Assembly (NCBI GenBank): GCA_030386875.1
Contig: CM059574.1
Span: forward strand, 4,037,934 to 4,101,933
Origin: Morinoia aosen
Taxonomy: Eukaryota; Arthropoda; Malacostraca; Amphipoda; Talitridae
Reading direction: 5' to 3'
DNA: 64,000 bases
A model generated the notes under the pieces. The model did not search any database and was not told where the DNA came from. It saw only the letters and a list, made by a program, of their open reading frames with translations. Below are positions 30,151 to 40,478 of the stretch, in pieces. The position numbers and the translations under genes are program-made. Position 1 is the first letter of the stretch; the number at the start of each line of letters is the position of its first letter.

Positions 30151-33100
30151 TATTTTAACAAAGACAGTGATTTATTTTCTATTGCAAAAATAGTGCGTAC
30201 AGACGTAAGCTACTGCATAACAGGGTACAACACTCAAAATTGCATTTAAAATATTAGTCGTATTTAGCTAGATAACACAAGAAACATTGGAATATCGAAA
30301 TGTAATACAAATGATATTTAAGGGCTAACTAAAGTAAATGCACAAACGCAACACCAGCGCGGGGAAATAGATAAGTCGGCGTTCATAGAGCTGGACACAT
30401 GAAGAAAATACTTAAGATTATGGGTAACTAACACAAAAGGCTCGACAACCCCTGTGCGGCCTGACAGTCCACATTTAACAACACATAGTACCTGACACCA
30501 ACATATCAGTACAATGCACTTACCTTCTTAGGTCTGAACACTCTGACCTAGATGATGAATAAGCAAGAAAAGAACGGAACAAGAGCAATGAAACACAGGA
30601 GTATAGATAGAATCAGGGCTACCACTGAGGTTTTTCTCTTTCCCCCAGATTTTCGGGAAAAATTTCCCCATGCTCTGCAAAAATCCCTCAAAATTTAGGA
30701 AAAAATTTATTATGTTATTAGGTAACCAGAAACTGACTTTTCATGGACAATTTGTGAGCTATTTTTCTGTAAGGGTAAATTGTTTCACCAACAGGTAAGA
30801 AATGACATACATACTCTTGAGGAAAGGTCGTGTTGGTTAAAATTTGCTACAGGATTAAGCTCACTTATGGTAATTTCCCTGGATTTGGTGGACGGCTCTC
30901 TTACGATATCAGTGCTGGTGCTTGCAACATTTATGTTTCTCTTATGTTGTGGGAAAAATCCCCACAGGGTGTACGTGAGGTCAACATCTTAAATTAAATC
31001 CTTGGTTACTTGTCTCAGTGCGTGTTTCCTCAGAGGTGTTTTGCCTGGTTAGACACGGGTTCGCATGCCATCGACGAGAACGGACGCTTCCTGGCCTCTG
31101 GTCGTACTACCGTGTTCGTCAGACCTTCTCTCTGTAAGGGCGGTCGTGTGTGGCGCTTGTGGTTGCTCGTCCTCGTAACGTACGTTCCTTCACTGTGGCT
31201 TTGATTGCGGAGTCGCCGGAGTTTGTTTGTTTTGTTTATACTGCCATTATTTATTAAAGTTGGTTTAGATTCGGTAATTGGGGTATGTGGTTGTGAATTA
31301 GGTTACTTTACTTGAGCTTGTTTCTCTACTTCGTTCTCCCAGCTCTCTTGCTTAAGAGTGTTATTTGCACTTGGTTTTGCTGGGGGACGACTTGACTGTC
31401 CTCAACCTTGGGACACTTGATCTCATTGAATTATTTGACATCTTGACTTCTTGACCTCTTGAATAATTGCATCGTCATCCATCACTTTGTTCTGCAAGTT
31501 AACACACTGAGGGCACCATTTCCTTAGGTGGGTATAGAATAATTAACGTAAATATAATAACTGCACATAATTGCATTTATTTAGTTGACTCTTTACTGCT
31601 GGCTCGTCTGCTTTCAAAATACTTATCGGTTTTTCTCTTTGCCCACATAGTATACGTTTGGGGCTGTCTCTGCTGGTCAACTGGGTCTACGGTTGCAGCA
31701 GCCGCTAGTTACAAGGTACTAATGTCTGATCTTTGAACTTTGCTTATTTCTTATTCGACCATTAATTGAATTCATCATTACTATTATTCCCGTCATTACG
31801 ATCTTTTCTAAACCTTCATATCTTTTTCCAGCTACTCTAGCGATCGCCCTGTTGTTCGCGAGCGGTGCCTCCTTTGGACCGACTGAGTAAGTGTGCCAAG
31901 CCGTTTTCCAATCGGCTACACCACGGCGAGGACGATGACCGTCCGTCACTGTCGTTACTGCCCGTCCGTTCGTCGCAGGACGAGAGGGGTCATAGCGTCT
32001 GCTAGTCAGCTAGACGCCAACCGTCCGTGGCTGTCCGTTTTGTACGGACCTGGAGAGGGGCTGGCAGGTGTTCAAGCTACAAGTGTTAAAGGCCGTTGGC
32101 AAGCGACCTACTCTTGAATAATTCTTCTATTAGGTTTTAACTTACGGTGCAGTCGGCACGAGGTGCTACGGAGCCCGCCGTGTGCCGCCGACGTACCGTT
32201 TTTGTGCGTTCATCGTAAAATTTAAACTTGTTGACGTTCTGCGAACCATGAAAATAAAGAAACTTAACGAAACCTATTGCCTAAACTTATTACTTAATTA
32301 AGGTCGAAAATTGTGTTTTTGTGTTGAATGCCAAGATCGCCTACCTTCGACTTGGTTATTTTAACATTGTTTTAAGAAGCGCTAAATATAAGCGTGTTTT
32401 GTTTCTTGAATAAAATTATTGGCTAATATTCCTGTTTTGATATTAGCACCTGATCTCTTCATGGCGACTTATTTAGTGAAACCCTCAGTTTTCGCCATAA
32501 TGTTGCACTGAGCATAGTTTTGTTTCAATTTTTCAAATAAATATTGCAGCACTTACAATACCTACAGTTGGGATTACTATTTCAATTCAGGGACGTTTCA
32601 ATTCTGGTGCACCGAGCCAATCATTTCTAAATGACTACGTATAGAACTTTCGTTTCTTAGAAGATGATTCGGTTTGGTAAGCCATTGGGAAAAAATAATC
32701 AGCATTCTAAAGCATAAATAATAACTATAAAATAAAAAAAATATTTATATAAATAGCATTAATCACTAAAATAAATCTATTTGTCATCTGTGTAAAGTTT
32801 TGCATGTTAAAACATTAAGTTAATATTCAAAGTTGAATAACTAATTGCTGAAGAGCATGTAACTGAGTGAGCCTCTGTAACGCGTTTAAGTTATTACAAG
32901 ACAGATAAATAACAATATTTTTATTGAAAGTTACTGATTGAAAACAAGGCCTGCCACACATTTCCACCATCTCCTGATTTTTGAACCCTGCAAGTATTTA
33001 ATCTTCAAGAACTTCTGCGTCCCGCCTCCTTCGCCGAAGAAAATACGATAAAAATATCTGAATTCACAAACTAATATATAAGCATAATTATCACATAATT

Positions 33101-33489
33101 TAAGTTAATGAGGGGAATGTTGATCAAAAAGTATTCGCTTAGAGGAAGGAAGCAAGCAACCGTCACGTCACTGTCTGCATTTTTATTCCTTTTATACAGT
33201 GAACGCTCGAGAATTAGTTCTGTGAGCTGGGAGAATGAGACAGTTTGAGACTGTTCACTGTTTTTATGTGAATCTGGATGCAAGTCTGATGAGTTCGATC
33301 CTCGTGCAAACTTCGTTATATCGCCTCTTAGTCATCGTTAAAAAGGAGGCATTTCCTGTTCTGCATCATAATATATTCATTCGAATGAGCATACGTCTAC
33401 GTGTTATTCAAAATTATTCAAGTTGTACATTTTTTGCATGGGAAGTAATTACTAGCCGAATTCCCCCAAATTTAGTAGTTTTTACGAAA
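30151..33489. other. 3.3 kb without recognisable genes
   Basis: Mixed composition, short ORFs only (up to 76 codons), none recognised. A GC-richer section lies at 31800-32220. On the minus strand AGAAGGTAAGTGC near 30520-30530 looks like a splice donor, but nothing around it codes. No repeat partner was found inside the window. Confidence 0.4.
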
Positions 33490-33517
33490 GTTTCCCCCAT
33501 TCCCCTAGACCCTCCCA

Positions 33518-34168
33518 ATGGGACACCTGCTCTCGGTGGGGGCGCCAGTTCGTCGAACTGCGAAAGGTCCCAACCCTTCCTTCTTCTCGGGGGGCCGCCC
33601 CGGCGGCCTTCTCGGGGACGCAGCTAGAGTGCTGCCCTGGGCTTTGCCCGGCCTCCGAAGCAGGTACACTCTCCCCACACCACCCCAGAGTTTTTTCCCT
33701 AGGGGCAGTAGCGGCCCGGCGCTGCTGCCCCGTCTCCTACTCCTCCTTTTCGGAGACATAAAAACAAACCCCGGCCCCGACTATCCCTGTCCTACCTGCA
33801 CCCGCCCATACCAACGGCACATGGGTGCCATCCAGTGCCCACGGTGCAGCTCTTGGACCCACTACAACATTCGATGCTCTGGGGTGAGACAACACCAACA
33901 TATACCGTCCGGTTGGTTGTGCTTGCACTGCCACCCAACCCATAACATGACGCAATCCCCCACGCCCGCTCCCCAGTCGACTGGGTGTCTTCTTCCTGCC
34001 CCTCACCCTCTCCCTGACCCCAACGACAACCCACCCCAAGACAGCTCCCCCGACGTAGCTACTAACGCCCGGACTCCTCCCCGTCCCCGCCTTCGGGCAC
34101 GTCCCCTCCGCAGAGACTCCCCCCCAGACGAGACGATACCCCCTCCAGCCCTCCTCCCCCCCTCTTGA
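33518..34168 (+). CDS. LINE ORF1 with 2A-like motif and PHD-like zinc finger
   Basis: 216 residues from ATG 33518. A Pro/Arg-rich start leads to a hydrophobic run LLLLLF and the motif GDIKTNPGP (residues 79-87, 33752-33778). This resembles the 2A ribosome-skipping consensus DxExNPGP, with Lys at the Glu position. A PHD-like zinc finger follows at about 89-137 (CPTC, CPRCSSWTHYNIRC, CLHC). The tail is Pro-rich. In CR1/L2-type LINEs such leader-2A-PHD arrangements are known; skipping would release the leader peptide. Whether Lys permits skipping is unknown. Confidence 0.75.
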   Translation: MGHLLSVGAPVRRTAKGPNPSFFSGGRPGGLLGDAARVLPWALPGLRSRYTLPTPPQSFFPRGSSGPALLPRLLLLLFGDIKTNPGPDYPCPTCTRPYQRHMGAIQCPRCSSWTHYNIRCSGVRQHQHIPSGWLCLHCHPTHNMTQSPTPAPQSTGCLLPAPHPLPDPNDNPPQDSSPDVATNARTPPRPRLRARPLRRDSPPDETIPPPALLPPS

Positions 34169-34211
34169 CTCTCCGCCCCCCACGCCCCCTCCCGCACAAA
34201 CAACTGACATA

Positions 34212-35405
34212 ATGCCGCCCTCCCATCAACTTAACATACTACAATTAAACATAGACGGCATCACAAACAAACAGATGGAACTTAAACACACACTCACTAC
34301 CCACAACATACACATAGCCGCCATCCAGGAAACAAAACTTAGGAACACTTCACTTACACCAAAGTTTCCTGGTTACACGACACTTAGACTCGACAGACAA
34401 AGAGCCGGCGGCGGCGGCGTTATCACCCTCATACACACGTCAATCCCCTTCACAAACACAACAGCCCACACACTCGCAAACATGCCCCAAGACAACACTC
34501 TAGAAATACAGACTGTAAGAATTAGGGTACACAAACACGACATCAACATCGCAAACATTTACATCCCTCCCTCCTCCTCATGCCCCCCAGGATACTCCCC
34601 AAACACATCATACCTAGAAACACTACCTGACATCTACGTCCTGGGGGACCTCAACGCTCACCACACTACATGGCTCACCTCCCAAACAAACGACACCCGC
34701 GGACACCTCATCTCCCAACAGCTAGACTCCCTGGTCATCCTCAATGACCCCGACACACCCACCCGCAAGCCCTATAACATTAACACCGCCCCCACCTCCC
34801 CAGACATATCCCTGGCTTCACCATCACTTGCCCTCAGATGCTCGTGGCATGCGCTCCACGAACTCCCCTCCGATCACCTCCCCCTTCTCATTACACTCTC
34901 ATTTCACAGACAACTCCCCTCACTACACTCACGCTCATTCACAAATCACAAACACGCAGATTGGCACTCCTTCACCGCATCAATCGAAGACTCTTTACAC
35001 AATTTCACTTTAAACAACTACACCAGCATTGATGCGGCAGTACAACACTTTAACACAGCCATCACGAACGCAAACAAACACCATATTCCAACAGGACACC
35101 GAAGACACTTTAATCCAACATTTAGCCACGACACAAAACTCAAACTTCAAATTAGAAACCATCTTCGCTCACTTCCCCTCACACCCAACACCCTGGCTCG
35201 AATACACCAACTCAATGTAGAAATAGACAACAACACCAAAGACGAACAACGAGCCAGGTGGAAACAAACACTAAACACGATCAATTTTGACACTGACCCA
35301 AGTAGACTATGGAAACTTCTGAGGGGCCTCAATAACAAATACACCGACAACACTACCACGCACGAGGCCATCCACTCTCACCACACAAACATCCCCCACA
35401 GATAA
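34212..35405 (+). CDS. LINE ORF2 fragment: APE-type endonuclease
   Basis: 397 residues. The endonuclease nicks target DNA to prime reverse transcription. Conserved blocks in order: LNILQLNIDGI (catalytic Asn), IAAIQETKL (Glu), GGGVITLIH, NIYIPPSS, VLGDLNAHHTTW (Asp/Asn), SPDISL (Asp) and PSDHLPL (Asp-His). All catalytic positions look intact. After it comes the normal linker to RT (DPSRLWKLLRGLNNK), and then the frame ends at TAA with foreign sequence, so the RT is gone. It lies 43 bases after ORF1 in another frame. Confidence 0.88.
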   Translation: MPPSHQLNILQLNIDGITNKQMELKHTLTTHNIHIAAIQETKLRNTSLTPKFPGYTTLRLDRQRAGGGGVITLIHTSIPFTNTTAHTLANMPQDNTLEIQTVRIRVHKHDINIANIYIPPSSSCPPGYSPNTSYLETLPDIYVLGDLNAHHTTWLTSQTNDTRGHLISQQLDSLVILNDPDTPTRKPYNINTAPTSPDISLASPSLALRCSWHALHELPSDHLPLLITLSFHRQLPSLHSRSFTNHKHADWHSFTASIEDSLHNFTLNNYTSIDAAVQHFNTAITNANKHHIPTGHRRHFNPTFSHDTKLKLQIRNHLRSLPLTPNTLARIHQLNVEIDNNTKDEQRARWKQTLNTINFDTDPSRLWKLLRGLNNKYTDNTTTHEAIHSHHTNIPHR

Positions 35406-35427
35406 GCAGCAGGCGGACACACTCATT

Positions 35428-35654
35428 AAGTAAAGCGAGACACTTGGAGTTTGTATAATATCAGAAACACACAGCAGGACACAGTTTACATCACGAAGGA
35501 TAGCGGTGGAGTGGGCTCCAGCCAAGCCCGAGAACCATGAGCTCAGTTCTCAACGCAGAGTACTGTCTAAACACATTCTAACACAAGAACACTGTAACAT
35601 TATCAGAATTATACACACATACATTCAAGGTGCTACAATAAAGGTTTCAACACA
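35428..35654 (-). repeat. Copia LTR fragment, inverted relative to the 3' LTR
   Basis: The reverse complement matches 36032-36290, from TGTTGAAACCTTTATTG (outer LTR start at 35654) through the AGCTCATGGTTCTCGGGCTT word to about 35428. The last ~120 bases of the LTR are missing. It abuts the RNase H remnant directly, which is not a normal arrangement. Confidence 0.85.
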
Positions 35655-36024
35655 AACTTGTGGAGCCCTCTCAACTGCAGAAGCCAAATACGTTGCTCTT
35701 GCCGGTGCGGCTCAAGAGGCTGTCTGGTTGAAGCACTTACTCAGTGATCTGAATTTTGGTACTATGGAACCAATGGTTATAAACGAAGACAACCAGTCAG
35801 CCATCTGTCTTGCCAACAATTCCAAATATCATGGGAGGAGCAAGCACATCGATATTAAGTTTCACTATGTACGGGATCTTGTAAGTAACAAAGATATAGA
35901 CGTAGTGTATTGCCCTACCGACGAAATGCTCGCCGACATATTCACCAAGAACCTGCCGATAGAAAAGTTCTCTAGACTAAGAACGAAGTTAGGAATGGTC
36001 TCATCTGACACACATTCAATGTGA
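35655..36024 (+). pseudogene. Ty1/copia RNase H remnant
   Basis: Plus-strand end of a copia polyprotein: ALSTAEAKYVALAGAAQEAVWL, INEDNQSAICLANN, GRSKHIDIKFHYVRDLV and the final DEMLADIFTKNLP are hallmark blocks. It ends at TGA 36022-36024, eight bases before the LTR. The open frame reaches upstream to 35506 into the inverted LTR and is not meaningful there. Gag, protease, integrase and RT are absent. Confidence 0.88.
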
Positions 36025-36031
36025 GAAAGAG

Positions 36032-37896
36032 TGTTAAAACCTTTATTGCAGCACCTTGAATGTATATGTGTATAATACTGATAATGTTACAGTGCTCTTG
36101 TGTAAGAATGTATTTAGACAGCACTCTGCGTTGAGAACTGAGCTCATGGTTCTTGTGGAACTGTGCTCATGGTTCTCGGGCTTGGCTGGAGCCCACCCCA
36201 CCGCCAACTGTCATAATGTAAACTTACTGTATCTTGCTGTGTGTTACTGACAATATATAAATACCAAGTGTCTCGCTCTACTTAACCTAAACTCAATACT
36301 ATATACACACTTGCAGTCAACATTTACTGTTTAGCTGACTGCGACCGATGGGGAACTGACTGCGATTGCTGCCGTCACGAGCGTTGCCTACTTTTGGTCT
36401 CTCTAACTACACCTTTACCACTTCAAATTAATCTAAGTCAAGTTCAATTTAATCCAAGTCAAGTTCAAATTAATCCGAATCAAGTTCAAATTAATCCGAG
36501 TCAAGTTAAAATTAATCCAAGTCAAGTTCAAATTTCAATCCAAGTCAAGTTCAATTTAATCCAAGTCAAGTTCAATTTAATCCAAATCAAGTTCAAATTA
36601 ATCCAAGTCAAGTTCAAATTAATTCGAGTCAAGTTCAAATTAATCCAACCCTTAGTTGAGTTATAAAATGACAATAATTTGTTAATTCGAGTTTTTTGTG
36701 TTAAATATGTATGGCCTATCTATTGGATGTCATAAGCAAAACTGGTTTCGAGGATATATTTATACTCATAGATATTTATATACGTGAAATTCCACTTCAT
36801 CACATCTATGAAAGTATAAACATGCAAATACAAAAGGTTATCATTGAATGATATGGAGATTAAATCTTTAAAAGAAATATACAAGTGCAATTCACTGAGT
36901 ACTAATGTACGATTCCGTTTGATTACAATTTATACTTGTACATTACTACCCAGATACATTCTTGCATTAGCAATATAAATGTTGCCATCCATTCTAATTC
37001 TGTGTTAGTCAATGTGAAGAAATGTAGGATCCACTTACAATACACAGTATTAATACAAGAAACAATGTTTCTAACTTAATACTGATTTTATTTGTCTGTG
37101 GTTTCACAGTTCAATATATAATACTTTCAAGACTTAAATATTCATAGAATGATTAAAATAAAAGTTATTGAAGTCTTAAAAGCATTATATGTTAAATTGT
37201 AAACACACACAAATAAAATCAGTAGTGAATTAGAAATATTGTTTCTTGTATTATTATTGTGTATTGTAAGTGGATCCAACATTTCTTCACATTGACTAAC
37301 ACGGAATTAGAATGGATGACAACATTTTTATTGCTAATTCAGGAATGTATCTGGGTAGTAATGTACAAATATAAATTGTAATAAAACGGAATCGTACATT
37401 ATTATTCGGTGAATCGCACTTGTATATTTCTTTTAAAGATTAATCTACATGTCGTTCAAAGATAACCTTTTGTATTTGCATGTATATGATTTCATAGTTG
37501 TGATCAAGTGAAATTTCACGTACACGTATATAAATATCTATTAGTGTAAATAAATCCTCGAAACCATTCTTGCTTATAATATCCAATAGATATATATTTT
37601 GCAAAAAAACTCAAATTAACAAATTATTATCATTTTATAACTCAACTGAGGGTTGGATTAATTTGAACTTGACTCGGAATAATTAGAACTTGACTTGGAT
37701 TAATTTGAACTTGACTTGGATTAATTTGAACTTGACTTGGATTAAATTGAACTTGACTAGGATTAATTTGAGCGTGACTCGGATTAATTTGAACTTGACT
37801 TGGATTAAATTGAACTTGACTTGGATTAAATTGAACTTGACTTGGATTAATTTGAAGTGAAAAAGGTGTAGAACTCACATTTCTCGCTATGTTACA
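36032..37896 (+). repeat. Copia 3' LTR, split by a foldback element
   Basis: Begins TGTTAAAACC after the purine run GAGAAAGAG and ends CTCGCTATGTTACA. Without the insert at 36409-37869 it is about 404 bp. The last ~135 bp occur again, unsplit, at 62842-62979, which confirms the insertion point (GTCTCTCTAGCTAGAACTT there). Confidence 0.85.
36409..37869 (+). mobile_element. Foldback-type transposon, a 1.46-kb near-perfect palindrome
   Basis: The ends are ACACCTTTACCACTTC and its inverse (GAAGTGAAAAAGGTGT). Each arm starts with about ten tandem copies of a 21-bp unit (core AATTAATCCAAGTC, then AAGTTC), and the inner parts are also inverted copies, for example the CGGAATCGTACATT word at 37387 against its complement near 36910. 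The arms meet near 37150 and are about 730 bp each. No transposase. Foldback elements move with help from a related transposase. No target duplication is evident. Confidence 0.9.
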
Positions 37897-38134
37897 CCCC
37901 TTCCTTTTTAATTAGAACCCCCCCCCCTGTAATCCTACCCCCTGATTTGATCTAGTCAATCCTAAAGGTCCATTCTCACCACAGGCGTCCGAGCTCGGTT
38001 AGACCTGCGCGAGATGCTAGCACTTGGAGGCTCGTGCAGCCTTGCCTCCTGGGTGGGAATCGACTAGTCAGGTGTTTCTGGGTCAGGTTCATTAGTCGGA
38101 GGTGGTGGGTATGCATTTCGAGCGGGTTGTGGAA
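37897..38134. other. Spacer between copia LTR and gypsy C integrase tail
   Basis: 238 bases with C-runs near 37920 and 37940. From about 38040 it still resembles the gypsy sequence at 9690 onward, so the right part is the 3' end of element C. No LTR was recognised. Confidence 0.4.
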
Positions 38135-38944
38135 TCAACACGGTTTTTTCAGTAGGTTGTTCCATGGGTTCAGGGATGGCGTTCGAGCAGGTAATAACTT
38201 GGTCCTGGCGTCGACGAACGACCTCTCCCCCTGCAGTTGGCACTTGTAGGACACCGGAAACGTTTTCTCAACGGTAGTAGCAGGGTTCTTTTTTGGGGAA
38301 ACCGGTGTGTATTGACGGACCATCACAGGCGACTCCGGCGGAATGTCAACCGCGCGAGCCCCTGGGTGGTATCTTTTCTGAGCGTCCTGGTGTTGAGCGA
38401 CTTTGGACGCGATTGCTTCTGACGGCCCAAATAGATCAAGACGAGAGCGAACTTTCCTGTCTAACATCAGCTCGGCGGGCGTAACACCTGTTGTCGTATG
38501 AGGTGTTAACCGATAATGGAACAGGAACCTGTCTAATACTAGGCGTAGGAGTTCCGTTGACTTTCGTATATTATTCTTGAACGTTTGTACCATGAGCTCT
38601 GCCAGCCCATTAGTTGAAGGATGGTATGGTGCGCTCGTAATATGCCACATACCACATGCTTTCACAAATTCTTGGAATTCAGACGATGTGAAACACGTTA
38701 CCGGTAATCCAAACGTCAGAAAAGTGTGTTTCAGTCACGAGATCGTTTCGCTAGAGGTTGTAGTAGATGTGGGAAAAATTTCAACCCACTTAGAGAGTGC
38801 GTCCACGATCACTAGATAGTATTTTCCGTCCATTGGGCCCGCGTAGTCGATGTGTATGCGATGCCAAGGCTTCGCCGGTCATTCCTACGGATGGAGTTCA
38901 GCTTTCGTCGGTGCAGCTCGAGTGTTCAGACGCTCGCTGCATGA
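38135..38944 (-). pseudogene. int: Integrase core and tail of gypsy C
   Basis: The lead WHRIHIDYAGPMDGKYY (about 38830-38890) contains the first catalytic Asp. A frame of 176 residues (38665-38135) then holds HITSAPYHPSTNGLAE with the catalytic Glu region and a tail shared with the copy at 9.7-10.6 kb. The middle Asp region (38670-38800) is frameshifted. Upstream, the core is joined across the TIR insertion to the zinc module at 42101-42434. Confidence 0.85.
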
Positions 38945-39436
38945 CTTTAGGGGTGTTTACACTAGAGGACATTTCGGCCTTGAGGCGCGACTCGTGTAGA
39001 CGAGGCTCACCACAGAGGTTCATATTTGTGTGTGTGTGTGTTCGAAATTCCCGATTCGCTTTGCTCGAATCCGTGCAGCGCCGCACGTGTGAGCGGCGCA
39101 GCTCTAGACCGGTCAGTGTGCAGTTGGTAGTCATCGAGTGAGGTAGCGCCTCTCGCTCACCCGTTATGGCTGACTCAACACTGCCGCGAGAAACTACACT
39201 GCTTTTAATTGAAATGTACTAAGCCCATCAATGATTTTGGCAGACTAAAAGCTGCGAATATAAGGAGGCTGCTTTCCATTTTATTTTAATGAAAATGAAC
39301 GAATATAGTAACATTTCACTCATGCAAATAAAAAAGAGATTACGTAGCTTTACGATGCAGCAACAATATTCACACAAGCTCGTCTACAGCAATCCATATT
39401 TCATAGCAGCAGGCCACACTGACTGGTTTTGTGCTG

Positions 39437-40408
39437 CATGGCTGCCACTTTTGTTTGACCAAAAAAATCTAGTGTGACCTCAAAAAATATCGAGAAACAT
39501 CTAGATTTGAAAATAAAACATCCAAAAGTATATCTAGAAATAAATTAATTTTCTACTATAATAAATTAGTTGAACAATAGCATATAAGGATATTTATATC
39601 ATAAATTGCTTTATATTAGGCAATTTATCTCTATATGAATTATCTAGTATCCTGATATTTACCCTAATAAAGCTTGGTATCCAAATATTCTTCAATTCCA
39701 CACGTGTTGCGAGTAGAAAGGTCAGTCTCTATTGCATTGCAAATTATCAATGCTCAGATTCCTACTTATCAGCAATTTTTTCAAGGCTTTCACACCGCTA
39801 TCTTCATCACTTTTAATAATTTTGCAATTGCTAAGTAAGTTGATTCTACTTTATTAGATGCATTACTTTAGAATACAACTGATACACCAAGTAGTCTCAT
39901 GATAGAAATATCATTGCTTCCATCCAACAATAAACTGAACTCATTGTTACCAATATCATTGGTCAGTCTTTCGTCAAAATGAGTGCACAATACATTCTTG
40001 ATAATGTATGTGCATTTTATTCCATGATTTTTTATATCATCACTAGTTTTGTAATTGGAGATAGTGTGTTTTAGCTTATGAACCGTGAAATAGCCGTCTT
40101 GGTGTCGTTCATAATCTGAACATAACATGATCAGAATATGGTTGCTTCACTATTCAGACAATTGGCTTAAGTAAATTAACAAATATAATAAGAATGAAGT
40201 AGTAACCAACCATTATGGTGAATTTTTAATTCGAATTTACAGTAATCTATCATATACATAGCTTAATTGTAATTCTAGCTAGAAAAGTTCTAGCATTCTG
40301 AAAAAACTATATAGGTTTTATAGCTAATATCTAGGTTCGAAATTTTACATCTAGGCTTCAGCAAAAACATCTAGATCTAGCTATATAATATCTAGAGTGG
40401 CAGCCCTG
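39437..40408 (-). mobile_element. hAT transposon remnant with 8-bp target duplication
   Basis: Ends CATGGCTGCCACT (left) and the inverse of CAGGGCTGCCACT (right). The flanking 8-mers are TTGTGCTG (39429-39436) and TTGAGCAG (40409-40416), a target duplication with two changes. It is 972 bp long and contains a fragment of hAT transposase on the minus strand, so it is an internally deleted derivative. Confidence 0.8.
39868..40128 (-). pseudogene. hAT transposase fragment
   Basis: 86 residues containing EFSLLLDGSNDISIMRLLGV, which matches the FSLLIDEST-DIS block of hAT-family transposases around the first catalytic Asp. The preceding KCTYIIKNVLCTHF also fits. The dimerisation domain and remaining catalytic residues are missing. 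Confidence 0.75.
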
Positions 40409-40478
40409 TTGAGCAGCGCGCGCTCCATGGCTCGCTCCAATGGTGTCTAGTCTAAACGCGCTTGGCTCTTGTGAAGCT

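Larger units (their letters stand above)
33490..35405 (+). mobile_element. CR1/L2-like LINE, truncated after the endonuclease
   Basis: Plus-strand non-LTR retrotransposon with a GC-rich ORF1 and an ORF2 that begins with an APE-type endonuclease. It stops abruptly at about 35405, where an inverted copia LTR begins; no RT domain follows, so more than half of the element is missing. LINEs usually lose their 5' end, so a 3' loss means later rearrangement. Confidence 0.85.

Noticed and set aside
31719-32117. Arg-rich ORFs at 31.7-32.1 kb as a host gene
   Set aside because: Short, overlapping on both strands, no motif; follows the local GC-rich composition.
33505-34210. Minus-strand ORFs rich in Gly/Arg opposite LINE ORF1
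   Set aside because: Shadow frames caused by the GC-rich, C-biased sense strand of the LINE.
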